DNA of 7,112 nt from an uncultured Oscillospiraceae bacterium (lineage in GTDB: Bacteria; Bacillota; Clostridia; Oscillospirales; Acutalibacteraceae), in NCBI GenBank assembly GCA_900540865.1, contig UQHH01000076.1, positions 1-7,112 on the forward strand. The letters are read 5' to 3'. Numbering within the stretch: position 1 is the stretch's first letter; the number at the start of each line of letters is the position of its first letter. Of this stretch, positions 1 to 4,928 are shown in pieces. A model generated the notes under the pieces. The model was not told where the DNA came from and did no database searches. It saw only the letters and a program-made list of their open reading frames with translations. The translations under genes and the position numbers were made by a program.

Positions 1-54
1 TGACAGACGAGCGAAAATAAGCGAATAAATTCCCGTTTAAAGGCGGTGCATAGA

Positions 55-297
55 ATGGCGATTAAATACGATAGATTGTTTGATTTATTGAAAAGCAAGG
101 GCTACACGACGTATAAAATCAGAAAAGAAAAAATATTGGGACAAGGGACATTGACCGCATTAAAAAACGGCACAGGCGGACTGGACGCACGTACTATAGA
201 CAAACTCTGCAATATATTGGATTGTCAGCCGGAGGACTTGATGGAATATGTACCCGATGATAAAAATAAAAATCCCGCAACGGGCGAAAGCCACTAG
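55..297 (+). CDS. Small Cro/C1-type HTH regulator
   Basis: An 80-residue protein, essentially one five-helix Cro/C1-like domain of the compact kind common in Firmicutes (YozG-like). After the opening MAIKYDRLFDLL come a turn (KSKGYTTYKIRKE), the recognition-helix region (GQGTLTALKNG) and the closing helix (TIDKLCNILDCQPEDLMEY). The last dozen residues are polar and partly encoded by the terminator stem. The ATG at 55 is chosen over an in-frame GTG at 46 because AGGCGG at 41-46 sits 8 bases before it, and the family normally begins MAI(K/R)Y. It is probably a cytoplasmic DNA-binding repressor, often found in mobile or accessory DNA. The target is unknown. It converges on the HTH gene at 313-510. 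Its promoter, if local, would lie mostly left of the window. Confidence 0.85.
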   Translation: MAIKYDRLFDLLKSKGYTTYKIRKEKILGQGTLTALKNGTGGLDARTIDKLCNILDCQPEDLMEYVPDDKNKNPATGESH

Positions 298-307
298 CGG
301 GATTTTT
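268..307. terminator. Bidirectional Rho-independent terminator between convergent HTH genes
   Basis: An 11-bp perfect stem, AAAAATCCCGC at 268-278 against GCGGGATTTTT at 297-307, is followed by T-rich sequence in both directions (plus: TTTTTT at 303-308; minus: TTTTTATTTTTAT reading down from 272). The loop holds a smaller hairpin, GGC-GAAA-GCC at 283-292, a GNRA tetraloop. It serves the plus-strand HTH gene, whose last codons and TAG (295-297) lie inside it, and the minus-strand HTH gene, which ends at 313. Confidence 0.9.
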
Positions 308-312
308 TGCTT

Positions 313-510
313 TTATCTCAACTCTATATATAGTTTTTTCCCCAGCCCTTCCGCGAGACGGCCTAAAAACTCAATTGTGGGGTTATATTTACCGCTTTCC
401 GCGCGGCTTATATTGCTTTGTTTTAATCCTGTGCGCTCTGCTAATTCGGCTTGTGACAAGCCTAGCTTTTTTCTTTCCTCCATAATTTGCAGGGCAATTG
501 TATCAGGCAT
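313..510 (-). CDS. HTH (XRE-family) regulator, antitoxin-like
   Basis: A 65-residue protein made almost entirely of one HTH_3/XRE domain. KKLGLSQAELAERTGLKQS covers helices 1-3, NISRAESGKYNPTIEFLGRL covers the recognition helix and helix 4, and EGLGKKLYIELR closes it. The ATG at 510 is preferred to a GTG at 522. The preceding ORF in its restored frame stops at TGA 503-505 and overlaps this ATG by 8 bases, which is typical of translational coupling. GGTGG lies 5 bases before the ATG. HTH genes in this position (after DUF4160 and DUF2442) resemble type II antitoxins and usually repress their own promoter; that role is inferred here. Unlike the two genes upstream, its frame is intact. Confidence 0.85.
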   Translation of the reverse strand: MPDTIALQIMEERKKLGLSQAELAERTGLKQSNISRAESGKYNPTIEFLGRLAEGLGKKLYIELR

Positions 511-753
511 TTTTACCACCACAACAAACGCCGCCGGAATACAAAGTCTCCGCGTCTATATCAATTTCCCCGTCCATCCATACAGGATAACCAAAATCAA
601 TATATACGCCCTTAAAAAAACCGCATCGTCTTTAAGCGGAGCATAGCAAGGCATTTCAAGCAGCGGCGCAAAATCAAAAGTTTTTTCTTCGCCCGTAGTT
701 AAACGCACCCACAATTTATAATTATCAAGGGCGCGAATCCCGTTTACCCGGAT
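503..753 (-). pseudogene. DUF2442 protein, frameshifted
   Basis: The frame containing IRVNGIRALDNYKLWVRL, TFDFAPLLEMPCYAPLKDD and AVF matches the DUF2442 pattern (start VxALDNYxLxV, middle FDxxPLL, later VYIDFGxPVWxDGEIDI). At a run of seven T on the minus strand (620-614) the frame changes. Read straight on, it ends early at 556 in unrelated hydrophobic residues. One base back, it continues as FKGVYIDFGYPVWMDGEID, then IDAETLY and a cysteine/glycine tail, to TGA at 503-505, overlapping the HTH start. This suggests loss of one T from the run, or -1 ribosomal slippage. No ATG/GTG/TTG lies at a sensible place near residue 1, so the start may also be damaged. DUF2442 proteins are small and of unknown biochemical function, usually next to DUF4160. 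Confidence 0.8.
614..620 (-). other. Homopolymer T7 / slippery heptamer at DUF2442 frame change
   Basis: On the minus strand the codons read GCG GTT TTT TTA AGG, so the zero-frame heptamer is T TTT TTA, a classic -1 frameshift sequence. A -1 shift here restores the conserved DUF2442 C-terminus. A homopolymer deletion explains it equally well. I see no clear stimulatory hairpin just downstream. Confidence 0.6.
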
Positions 754-986
754 AGCCGGGGCAGAAGTTCCGGCGTAAGCTATACCATCATCCTCATGGA
801 GCACCGCCCACGCCTGCACAAGCTTTATTTGCTTTACTGGCAGGCTTCCGGCAAGCAGTTCGCCGTCAATTCCAACTGATGCTCATGTTCAGCATAAAAA
901 ACGTGGAAATGCGGCTTGTGATGTTGCGAATTGTCGCTATAAATCATCTTGATAATAATACTATAAAATCTGCGAAGTTCGGGCAT
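725..986 (-). pseudogene. DUF4160 protein, frameshifted
   Basis: It begins with ATG at 986, 5 bases after AAGGCGG (998-992): MPELRRFYSIIIKMIYSD, then NSQHHKPHFHVFYAEHE. The KPHFHV histidine motif and start are typical of DUF4160. After E35 (codon 884-882) the frame breaks and stops at TAA 834-836. One base back, the family sequence resumes: ASVGIDGELLAGSLPVKQIK, then LVQAWAVLHEDD. A further -1 step near 787 would continue WYSLRRNFCPGYPGKRDSRP and stop at TGA 725-727. That gives about 87 residues, the family's usual length, with G, P and K/R spaced as in DUF4160 C-termini. Without that second step, the frame runs straight into DUF2442 as an apparent fusion. Function is unknown for the family; it often precedes DUF2442 and an HTH gene. 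Confidence 0.8.
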
Positions 987-1010
987 TTTGTCCGCCTTCT
1001 TAACTATCTT

Positions 1011-1032
1011 ATTATATCATATATGATATAAT
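1011..1032. promoter_or_regulatory. 22-bp perfect palindrome, probable operator
   Basis: The half-site ATTATATCATA at 1011-1021 is followed directly by its exact reverse complement at 1022-1032. It covers the -10 box and nearly all of the spacer of the cluster promoter, so a dimer bound here would block RNA polymerase. The likely ligand is the HTH protein encoded at 313-510 (inference). The symmetry also creates TATAAT on the plus strand (1027-1032), but without a matching -35. Confidence 0.7.
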
Positions 1033-1039
1033 TTATCAA
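1011..1039 (-). promoter_or_regulatory. SigA promoter of the DUF4160-DUF2442-HTH cluster
   Basis: The minus-strand -35 TTGATA (1039-1034) is separated by exactly 17 bases from the -10 TATAAT (1016-1011). Transcription should begin near 1004, about 18 bases before the DUF4160 ATG, with AAGGCGG in between. Confidence 0.85.
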
Positions 1040-1072
1040 GGCTTTTTTAAAAATTATGGGGAGTTTTATTTT

Positions 1073-1192
1073 TTATTCGTCGATAATTGTTAGTACCCTT
1101 GTGTTAAACTCAATCGGATTATTGTAGTAACCGTGTAGTAACCGGTAAATATTTTCGTTATTTTTACAGAGAATTAGAATATATGTTCGCAT
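1073..1192 (-). CDS. Possible 39-residue ORF of unknown function
   Basis: Between the tRNA terminator and the DUF4160 promoter the minus strand holds ATG (1192-1190) to TAA (1075-1073), encoding MRTYILILCKNNENIYRLLH followed by GYYNNPIEFNTRVLTIIDE. The second half (NNPIEFNTRVLTIIDE) has a protein-like mix of residues and no low-complexity bias. Against it, the sequence before the ATG is T-rich and has no ribosome site, and I see no promoter between the terminator and the ATG. It could be the tail of a decayed gene, a leaderless small protein or chance. I do not recognise a family. Confidence 0.3.
   Translation of the reverse strand: MRTYILILCKNNENIYRLLHGYYNNPIEFNTRVLTIIDE
1123..1144 (+). repeat. 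Two perfect tandem copies of an 11-mer
   Basis: TGTAGTAACCG occurs at 1123-1133 and again directly at 1134-1144. A related TTAGTACCC lies at 1090-1098. The length is not a multiple of three, so within the possible 39-codon ORF the two copies are read in different frames. Confidence 0.75.
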
Positions 1193-1200
1193 TGTGAGAT

Positions 1201-1248
1201 AAAAGAAAAACCTTCAAAAACGGCTTATACAAGCCATTCTTAAAGGTT
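1201..1248 (-). terminator. Terminator of the proline tRNA
   Basis: An 18-bp stem with a GUAU loop occupies 1209-1248, followed on the minus strand by TTTTTCTTTT (down to 1201). Fifteen pairs are Watson-Crick and three are G-U. On the plus strand those three would be A-C mismatches, so the hairpin is built for the minus-strand transcript. It begins 5 bases after the encoded CCA. Confidence 0.9.
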
Positions 1249-1252
1249 TAAA

Positions 1253-1329
1253 TGGTCCGAGTGACTGGAGTCGAACCAGCGGCCTCTTGAACCCCATTCA
1301 AGCGCGCTACCAAACTGCGCTACACCCGG
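1253..1329 (-). tRNA. tRNA-Pro (anticodon GGG), CCA encoded
   Basis: The minus strand folds as a standard cloverleaf. The acceptor CCGGGUG pairs with CACUCGG (one G-U), and the D arm is GCGC/GCGC around AGUUUGGUA. The anticodon arm CUUGA/UCAAG encloses AUGGGGU, giving anticodon GGG in positions 34-36. There is a 5-base variable loop, and the T arm GCUGG/CCAGU has the loop UUCGACU. Discriminator A is followed by an encoded CCA (1255-1253). The first base is C, as usual for bacterial tRNA-Pro. GGG reads the CCC and CCU codons. Confidence 0.95.
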
Positions 1330-1336
1330 ATAACTT

Positions 1337-1361
1337 ACGGTGGCGTTTTATCCGCCACCGT
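1337..1361 (-). other. Hairpin in the tRNA-Pro 5' leader
   Basis: A 9-bp G+C-rich perfect stem (ACGGTGGCG at 1337-1345 with CGCCACCGT at 1353-1361) has a 7-base loop. It lies between the predicted transcription start (about 1361) and the mature tRNA 5' end at 1329, so the primary transcript would begin with this hairpin, leaving 7 unpaired bases before the tRNA. On the plus strand it is followed by TTTTAT, but no plus-strand gene precedes it. Confidence 0.65.
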
Positions 1362-1367
1362 TTTATG

Positions 1368-1396
1368 ATTATATCATGCGGCAATGCATTTGTCAA
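1368..1396 (-). promoter_or_regulatory. Perfect consensus SigA promoter for tRNA-Pro
   Basis: The minus-strand -35 TTGACA (1396-1391), a 17-base spacer and -10 TATAAT (1373-1368) match the SigA consensus at all 12 positions. It starts 15 bases after the lysC stop and points at the tRNA. Such strong promoters are expected for stable RNA genes. Confidence 0.93.
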
Positions 1397-1410
1397 TTTA
1401 AAATTTGCGC

Positions 1411-1884
1411 TTATTCGCCAAAGAATCTGGCGTGGATTGCGCTGACAGCACGGTCCGCGTCGTTTACGTCGATGAGGACGGAAACCTTAATTTCGCTGGT
1501 AGAAATCATCTGGATGTTAATCTGCGCGTCGTAGAGCGCCTCAAACATCTTGGAAGCGACGCCCGCATGGCTCTCCATACCCGCGCCGACAATGGAAATC
1601 TTTGCGACCTTATCGTCGTACAATACATTCTTCGCACCAATAGCTTTGATGTATTCGCTTAAAATATCGACCGCTTCGCCGCCCTTTTCCTTGGCGACCG
1701 TGAAGGAAATGTCCTTTGTGTCGTCGCGCCCGATGGACTGGAGGATGACGTCGACATTGATATCCTTTGCGGAAAGCTTGGAAAACATTTTAAACGCAAG
1801 GCCCGGCTTGTCGGGTACGCCCGTTACCGATATTCTCGCCACGTCGGTATCCTTCGCTACACCGCTTATCAACATTTCTTCCAC
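1411..1884 (-). CDS. lysC: Aspartokinase beta chain from internal in-frame start
   Basis: Within lysC, AAGGAGG (1899-1893) sits 8 bases before an in-frame GTG, codon 246 (1884-1882); an in-frame ATG follows at codon 249 (1875-1873). Starting there would give a 157-residue protein (154 from the ATG) holding only the two ACT domains. Bacillus subtilis aspartokinase II is known to be an alpha2beta2 enzyme whose beta subunit comes from the same kind of in-phase internal start at nearly the same position. The start codon (GTG or ATG) is uncertain, and beta expression here is inferred from the ribosome site. Confidence 0.7.
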   Translation of the reverse strand: MEEMLISGVAKDTDVARISVTGVPDKPGLAFKMFSKLSAKDINVDVILQSIGRDDTKDISFTVAKEKGGEAVDILSEYIKAIGAKNVLYDDKVAKISIVGAGMESHAGVASKMFEALYDAQINIQMISTSEIKVSVLIDVNDADRAVSAIHARFFGE

Positions 1885-2619
1885 ATTAACTGCCTCCTTA
1901 ACAATGGTGCCGGGTGCGCAAGTCAGGCTTGAAAGCACCTCAAGCTCGATATTATATTTTTTGGCCATTTCCACGCTGCGGTTATGAAGCACCTGCGCGC
2001 CCAGGGTCGCAAGCTCCAGCATTTCGTCGTAAGAGATTTCCTTGAGCTTCTGCGCGTTTTTGATTTTGCGCGGGTCGGCGGTATAAACGCCCTCCACGTC
2101 CGTATAAATCTGGCACAGGTCGGCGTGCATGGCTGCCGCGATTGCAACGGCGCTCGTGTCGGAACCGCCTCTGCCGAGCGTCGTTATATCGTTGTAGCGG
2201 TCGATTCCCTGAAAGCCCGCCACGATAACGATACTGTTTTTGTCGATGGCGCGCTGGATGCGCTCCGTATCGATTCGTTTAATCCGCGCGTTCGTATGTG
2301 CGGAGGTCGTCTGGAATCCGGCCTGCCAGCCAAGCAGGGAAAGGACGGGGAAGCCCAGCTTTTCAATCGCCATGGCAAGCAGGGAAATCGAAATCTGTTC
2401 GCCTGCCGATAAAAGCATGTCGCGTTCCCTTTTTGAAGCGTTCGGGTTGATTTCCTCCGCTTTGGCAATCAGGTCGTCCGTGGTATCGCCCTGTGCGGAT
2501 ACGACAACGACGACGCTGTTTCCCTTTTTATAGGTATCCGTCACAATGCGGGCGACATTGAAAACGCGCTCGGCATTGGCAACGGAGCTGCCGCCGAATT
2601 TCTGTACGATTAGGCTCAT
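1411..2619 (-). CDS. lysC: Aspartate kinase (aspartokinase), alpha chain
   Basis: LysC phosphorylates aspartate to 4-phosphoaspartate, the first step toward lysine, threonine and methionine. The 402-residue chain has the usual Bacillus LysC length and layout. The kinase domain (about 1-245) shows KFGGSS at 7-12, TLGRGGSD at 147-154 and TDVEGVYTADPR at 173-184. Two ACT domains follow (about 262-325 and 338-402), where lysine and/or threonine are expected to bind for feedback inhibition. The start ATG is supported by GGAGGT 6 bases before it (2631-2626). It lies 98 bases after thrB with its own promoter. No terminator is seen after its TAA, so some transcripts may read into the tRNA. An internal start at codon 246 probably yields a separate beta chain. 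Confidence 0.97.
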   Translation of the reverse strand: MSLIVQKFGGSSVANAERVFNVARIVTDTYKKGNSVVVVVSAQGDTTDDLIAKAEEINPNASKRERDMLLSAGEQISISLLAMAIEKLGFPVLSLLGWQAGFQTTSAHTNARIKRIDTERIQRAIDKNSIVIVAGFQGIDRYNDITTLGRGGSDTSAVAIAAAMHADLCQIYTDVEGVYTADPRKIKNAQKLKEISYDEMLELATLGAQVLHNRSVEMAKKYNIELEVLSSLTCAPGTIVKEAVNVEEMLISGVAKDTDVARISVTGVPDKPGLAFKMFSKLSAKDINVDVILQSIGRDDTKDISFTVAKEKGGEAVDILSEYIKAIGAKNVLYDDKVAKISIVGAGMESHAGVASKMFEALYDAQINIQMISTSEIKVSVLIDVNDADRAVSAIHARFFGE

Positions 2620-2679
2620 GTGAATACCTCCAGTGTATTGGAACCCCGCAGGGTTTTAAAACAAAAATATCCAGTGAAG

Positions 2680-2708
2680 ATTGTAAAGGGTAATAAAGAA
2701 AATGTCAA
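2680..2708 (-). promoter_or_regulatory. SigA promoter of lysC
   Basis: The minus-strand -35 TTGACA (2708-2703), 17 bases and -10 TACAAT (2685-2680) give 11 of 12 consensus matches in the thrB-lysC gap. The leader of about 54 bases contains only a small AACCC/GGGTT hairpin (2642-2655). That is too short for a lysine riboswitch, which needs well over 150 bases. Confidence 0.85.
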
Positions 2709-2717
2709 TAGAAAGGG

Positions 2718-3614
2718 TTAATCAATCATTATTTTTGCGCCTTCACTGTCCGCCAGCAGCTCTTCAAAGCGCCAGCCGGAAATACCCTTTTCCTCAAGCG
2801 AGGAAAGGGCGTGCTCCTTAAATACGCCGATTCCCTTATCGTCTGTAATCGATATGACGGTCGGTCCCGCCCCGCTGATATATGTGCCATAGGAGCCAAG
2901 CTCATAGCTTAAACGAAATACGGTATCGAGCCCAGGGATAAACGATTTGCGGTAAGGCTGATGCAGCTTATCCTGTACGGCTACGCGCAGGTTCTGCAGG
3001 CTGCCCGAAAAAAGGGAAGAGGTCATCAGCGCGCTGCGCGACAAATTATATACCGCATCCTCCCGCGAATACCGTTCGGGCAAAACGCCCCTCGCAACCT
3101 CGGTTTTCAACTCGAATGGCGGGATGAATACGCCAAAGCGGATATTGTGCGCGACCGGGACGCTCACACTGTAAATGCGTCCGCCGTCCATCGCTGAGGT
3201 GACGAGCCCGCCCATAAGCGCGGGCGTCGTATTGTCGGGATGGCCTTCCATTTTTGCGGCAAGGTTGATTAAATCCTGTGCGCTCAGCGGCGCGCCGAGA
3301 AAGCGGTTCGCCCCAAGCAGGCCCGCGACAATACACGCGCTGCTGCTCCCGAGCCCCCGCGTCATGGGAATGTTGTTTTCCTGGATAATTCTGAGGCCGG
3401 GCAGCCTCTTGCCGCACTCCTCATACAGGTGCTTTGCCGACCAGTAAATCAGGTTCGATTCGCCTGTTGGAATATCGACGCCGTCGTTCGACGAAATATC
3501 AATTTGGTCGCAGACCTCCATATATACCTGGTTGTACATAGTCAAAGCAATGCCCAGGCTGTCAAAGCCTGAGCCTAAATTCGCGCTTGTTGCCGGTACT
3601 TGTATCCTAATCAT
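2718..3614 (-). CDS. thrB: Homoserine kinase
   Basis: ThrB is a GHMP-family kinase that uses ATP to make O-phosphohomoserine, the substrate of threonine synthase. The 298 residues match the family length. Motifs in order: substrate-side N-terminal PATSANLGSGFDSLG at 7-21, ATP-binding glycine/serine loop RGLGSSSA at 86-93, EGHPDN at 123-128, and C-terminal GHMP motif SGAGPTV at 247-253. The ATG at 3614 lies 2 bases after the hom stop. The nearest ribosome-site-like run is a weak GGTGA inside the end of hom, so translation is probably coupled to hom. The start MIRIQVPATSANLGSGFDS fits the family exactly. thrC is not adjacent on either side. Confidence 0.97.
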   Translation of the reverse strand: MIRIQVPATSANLGSGFDSLGIALTMYNQVYMEVCDQIDISSNDGVDIPTGESNLIYWSAKHLYEECGKRLPGLRIIQENNIPMTRGLGSSSACIVAGLLGANRFLGAPLSAQDLINLAAKMEGHPDNTTPALMGGLVTSAMDGGRIYSVSVPVAHNIRFGVFIPPFELKTEVARGVLPERYSREDAVYNLSRSALMTSSLFSGSLQNLRVAVQDKLHQPYRKSFIPGLDTVFRLSYELGSYGTYISGAGPTVISITDDKGIGVFKEHALSSLEEKGISGWRFEELLADSEGAKIMID

Positions 3615-3616
3615 GT

Positions 3617-4861
3617 TTAAAGGTCACCAATTCTGATTTTAGAGACGATACGCGCGCCTGTGCTTTCAAACGCGGCGGCCTCTTTTAGTATTTCTCCGAC
3701 CGTCTTTTCTCCTGTGACAAAGGCAAATTCGTCATCCTGCTCGCCGTTTCGGCTGAGCATCTGCACCTCGCCGAAAATTTCCTTGATTTTTGCATATGTT
3801 TCGTCGGTGTTTGGGGCAAACGCCCTGATGTACATGGCGGCTGTGCCTTCCCCCCACGGGAGCACGTAATTTTCCTTGCTGTCTGTCCAGTAAAGGTATT
3901 TGCGCTGCCTGCGGTGCTTGATGCAGTCGATTACGTCCGCGACTACAGCGCTTGCCGTCGGGAGCTTGCCCGCGCCCTTGCCGTAAAACACAACGTCGCC
4001 TGTGGCGTCGCCGCGAACCATAATACCATTGAACACGTCGCTCACGCCCGCAAGCTGGCTTTCGTTTTCAATAAACATGGGGGAGACGAATATATCGATT
4101 CGCCCATCCTCAAGCATTTTTACACTGCCAATTAGCTTGATGACGCCGCCCCAGGAGGCTGCGTATTCCACATCCTCCGGCGTGATTTTTGTAATGCCCT
4201 CCGTGTGGATGTTGTCTGGATAGACATGCTTGCCGAAGGTAAGGGAAGCCAGGATGCAGATTTTCCGGACGGAATCGAAGCCTTCAATATCGGCGGTCGG
4301 GTCTTTTTCCGCGTAGCCGAGCTGCTGAGCAAGCTTTAAGGCCTCGTCAAAGCCCATCTGCTCATGTATCATCTTGGTTAAAATAAAGTTCGTCGTGCCG
4401 TTTAAAATACCTGCGATTTGGTCGATGTCGTTTGCGGCAAGGCACTGACTTATGGGCCTGATAATCGGGATGCCGCCGCCGACGCTCGCCTCAAATAGAA
4501 AGTTTACATTCTTGTCGGCCGCAATCTGTAAAAGCTCCGCGCCTTTTGCGGCCACCAGCTCTTTATTAGATGTGACGACGCTCTTGCCATGCTCCAGTAA
4601 ACTTTTTACGTATTGGTAAGCGTACGTGAGGCCGCCCATCGTTTCGACGACCACGGAAACCTCGCCGTCGTTGAGTATATCGTTAAAGTCCTTGGTGAAT
4701 TTATCTGCAAGCGAGTCGCCGGGGAAATCCCGCAAATCAAGGATGTACTTGATTTCAATTTCCTCCTGCGCCTTTTTCTCCAGGCTTTTTTTATGCGTCT
4801 GCAAAATTTCCGCAACGCCGGAGCCTACCACTCCATAGCCCATAATTGCTACCTGTACCAT
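3617..4861 (-). CDS. hom: Homoserine dehydrogenase with C-terminal ACT domain
   Basis: Hom reduces aspartate semialdehyde to homoserine with NAD(P)H, the branch point to threonine and methionine. The 414 residues comprise a Rossmann domain (GYGVVG at 8-13; TSNKELVA at 97-104), a catalytic domain with the LNGTTNFI signature (153-160) and the YAEKDPTADIEGFD stretch (183-196), with Asp196 and Lys200 as the likely catalytic pair. A C-terminal ACT domain (about 343-412) is the expected site of threonine feedback. The ATG at 4861 is preferred to an upstream in-frame ATG at 4900. It is preceded by AGAGGTG 4 bases away, and the family starts just before the nucleotide-binding motif; the 13 extra residues (MVWYNNYYDKRCK) look non-coding. 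It heads the hom-thrB pair. I see no Thr/Ile-rich leader peptide or T-box before it. Confidence 0.97.
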   Translation of the reverse strand: MVQVAIMGYGVVGSGVAEILQTHKKSLEKKAQEEIEIKYILDLRDFPGDSLADKFTKDFNDILNDGEVSVVVETMGGLTYAYQYVKSLLEHGKSVVTSNKELVAAKGAELLQIAADKNVNFLFEASVGGGIPIIRPISQCLAANDIDQIAGILNGTTNFILTKMIHEQMGFDEALKLAQQLGYAEKDPTADIEGFDSVRKICILASLTFGKHVYPDNIHTEGITKITPEDVEYAASWGGVIKLIGSVKMLEDGRIDIFVSPMFIENESQLAGVSDVFNGIMVRGDATGDVVFYGKGAGKLPTASAVVADVIDCIKHRRQRKYLYWTDSKENYVLPWGEGTAAMYIRAFAPNTDETYAKIKEIFGEVQMLSRNGEQDDEFAFVTGEKTVGEILKEAAAFESTGARIVSKIRIGDL

Positions 4862-4885
4862 TTTGCACCTCTTATCGTAATAGTT

Positions 4886-4928
4886 ATTGTACCATACCAT
4901 TATACTGCCGCATGGCCCAGTTGGTTAA
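4886..4928 (-). promoter_or_regulatory. Possible hom promoter
   Basis: Between the PBP stop (4925) and hom lie two -10-like boxes on the minus strand: TATAAT (4904-4899), with a weak TTAACC -35 at 4928-4923 (18-base spacer), and TACAAT (4891-4886) preceded by TGG, an extended -10 form. No terminator hairpin follows the PBP, so read-through from it is also possible. Confidence 0.35.

Noticed and set aside
248..646. A 132-codon plus-strand ORF across the left block
   Set aside because: It runs antisense through the clearly recognisable HTH gene and DUF2442 relic and through the terminator, with no ribosome site and no protein-like character.
1027..1032. Divergent plus-strand promoter using the second TATAAT in the palindrome
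   Set aside because: No -35-like hexamer lies 16-18 bases before it, and no gene follows on the plus strand; the box is a by-product of symmetry.
1984..2412. Long plus-strand ORF opposite lysC (similar ones opposite hom and the PBP)
   Set aside because: These mirror the codon bias of the well-identified minus-strand genes, and their proteins show no recognisable motifs.
2640..2657. AACCC/GGGTT hairpin as a terminator or riboswitch before lysC
   Set aside because: The stem is only 5 bp, and on the lysC strand no T-run follows it. The leader is far too short for a lysine riboswitch.
4862..4900. Upstream in-frame ATG giving hom 13 extra residues
   Set aside because: The extra residues are unlike the family, overlap the likely promoter boxes, and the ATG at 4861 has a good ribosome site.
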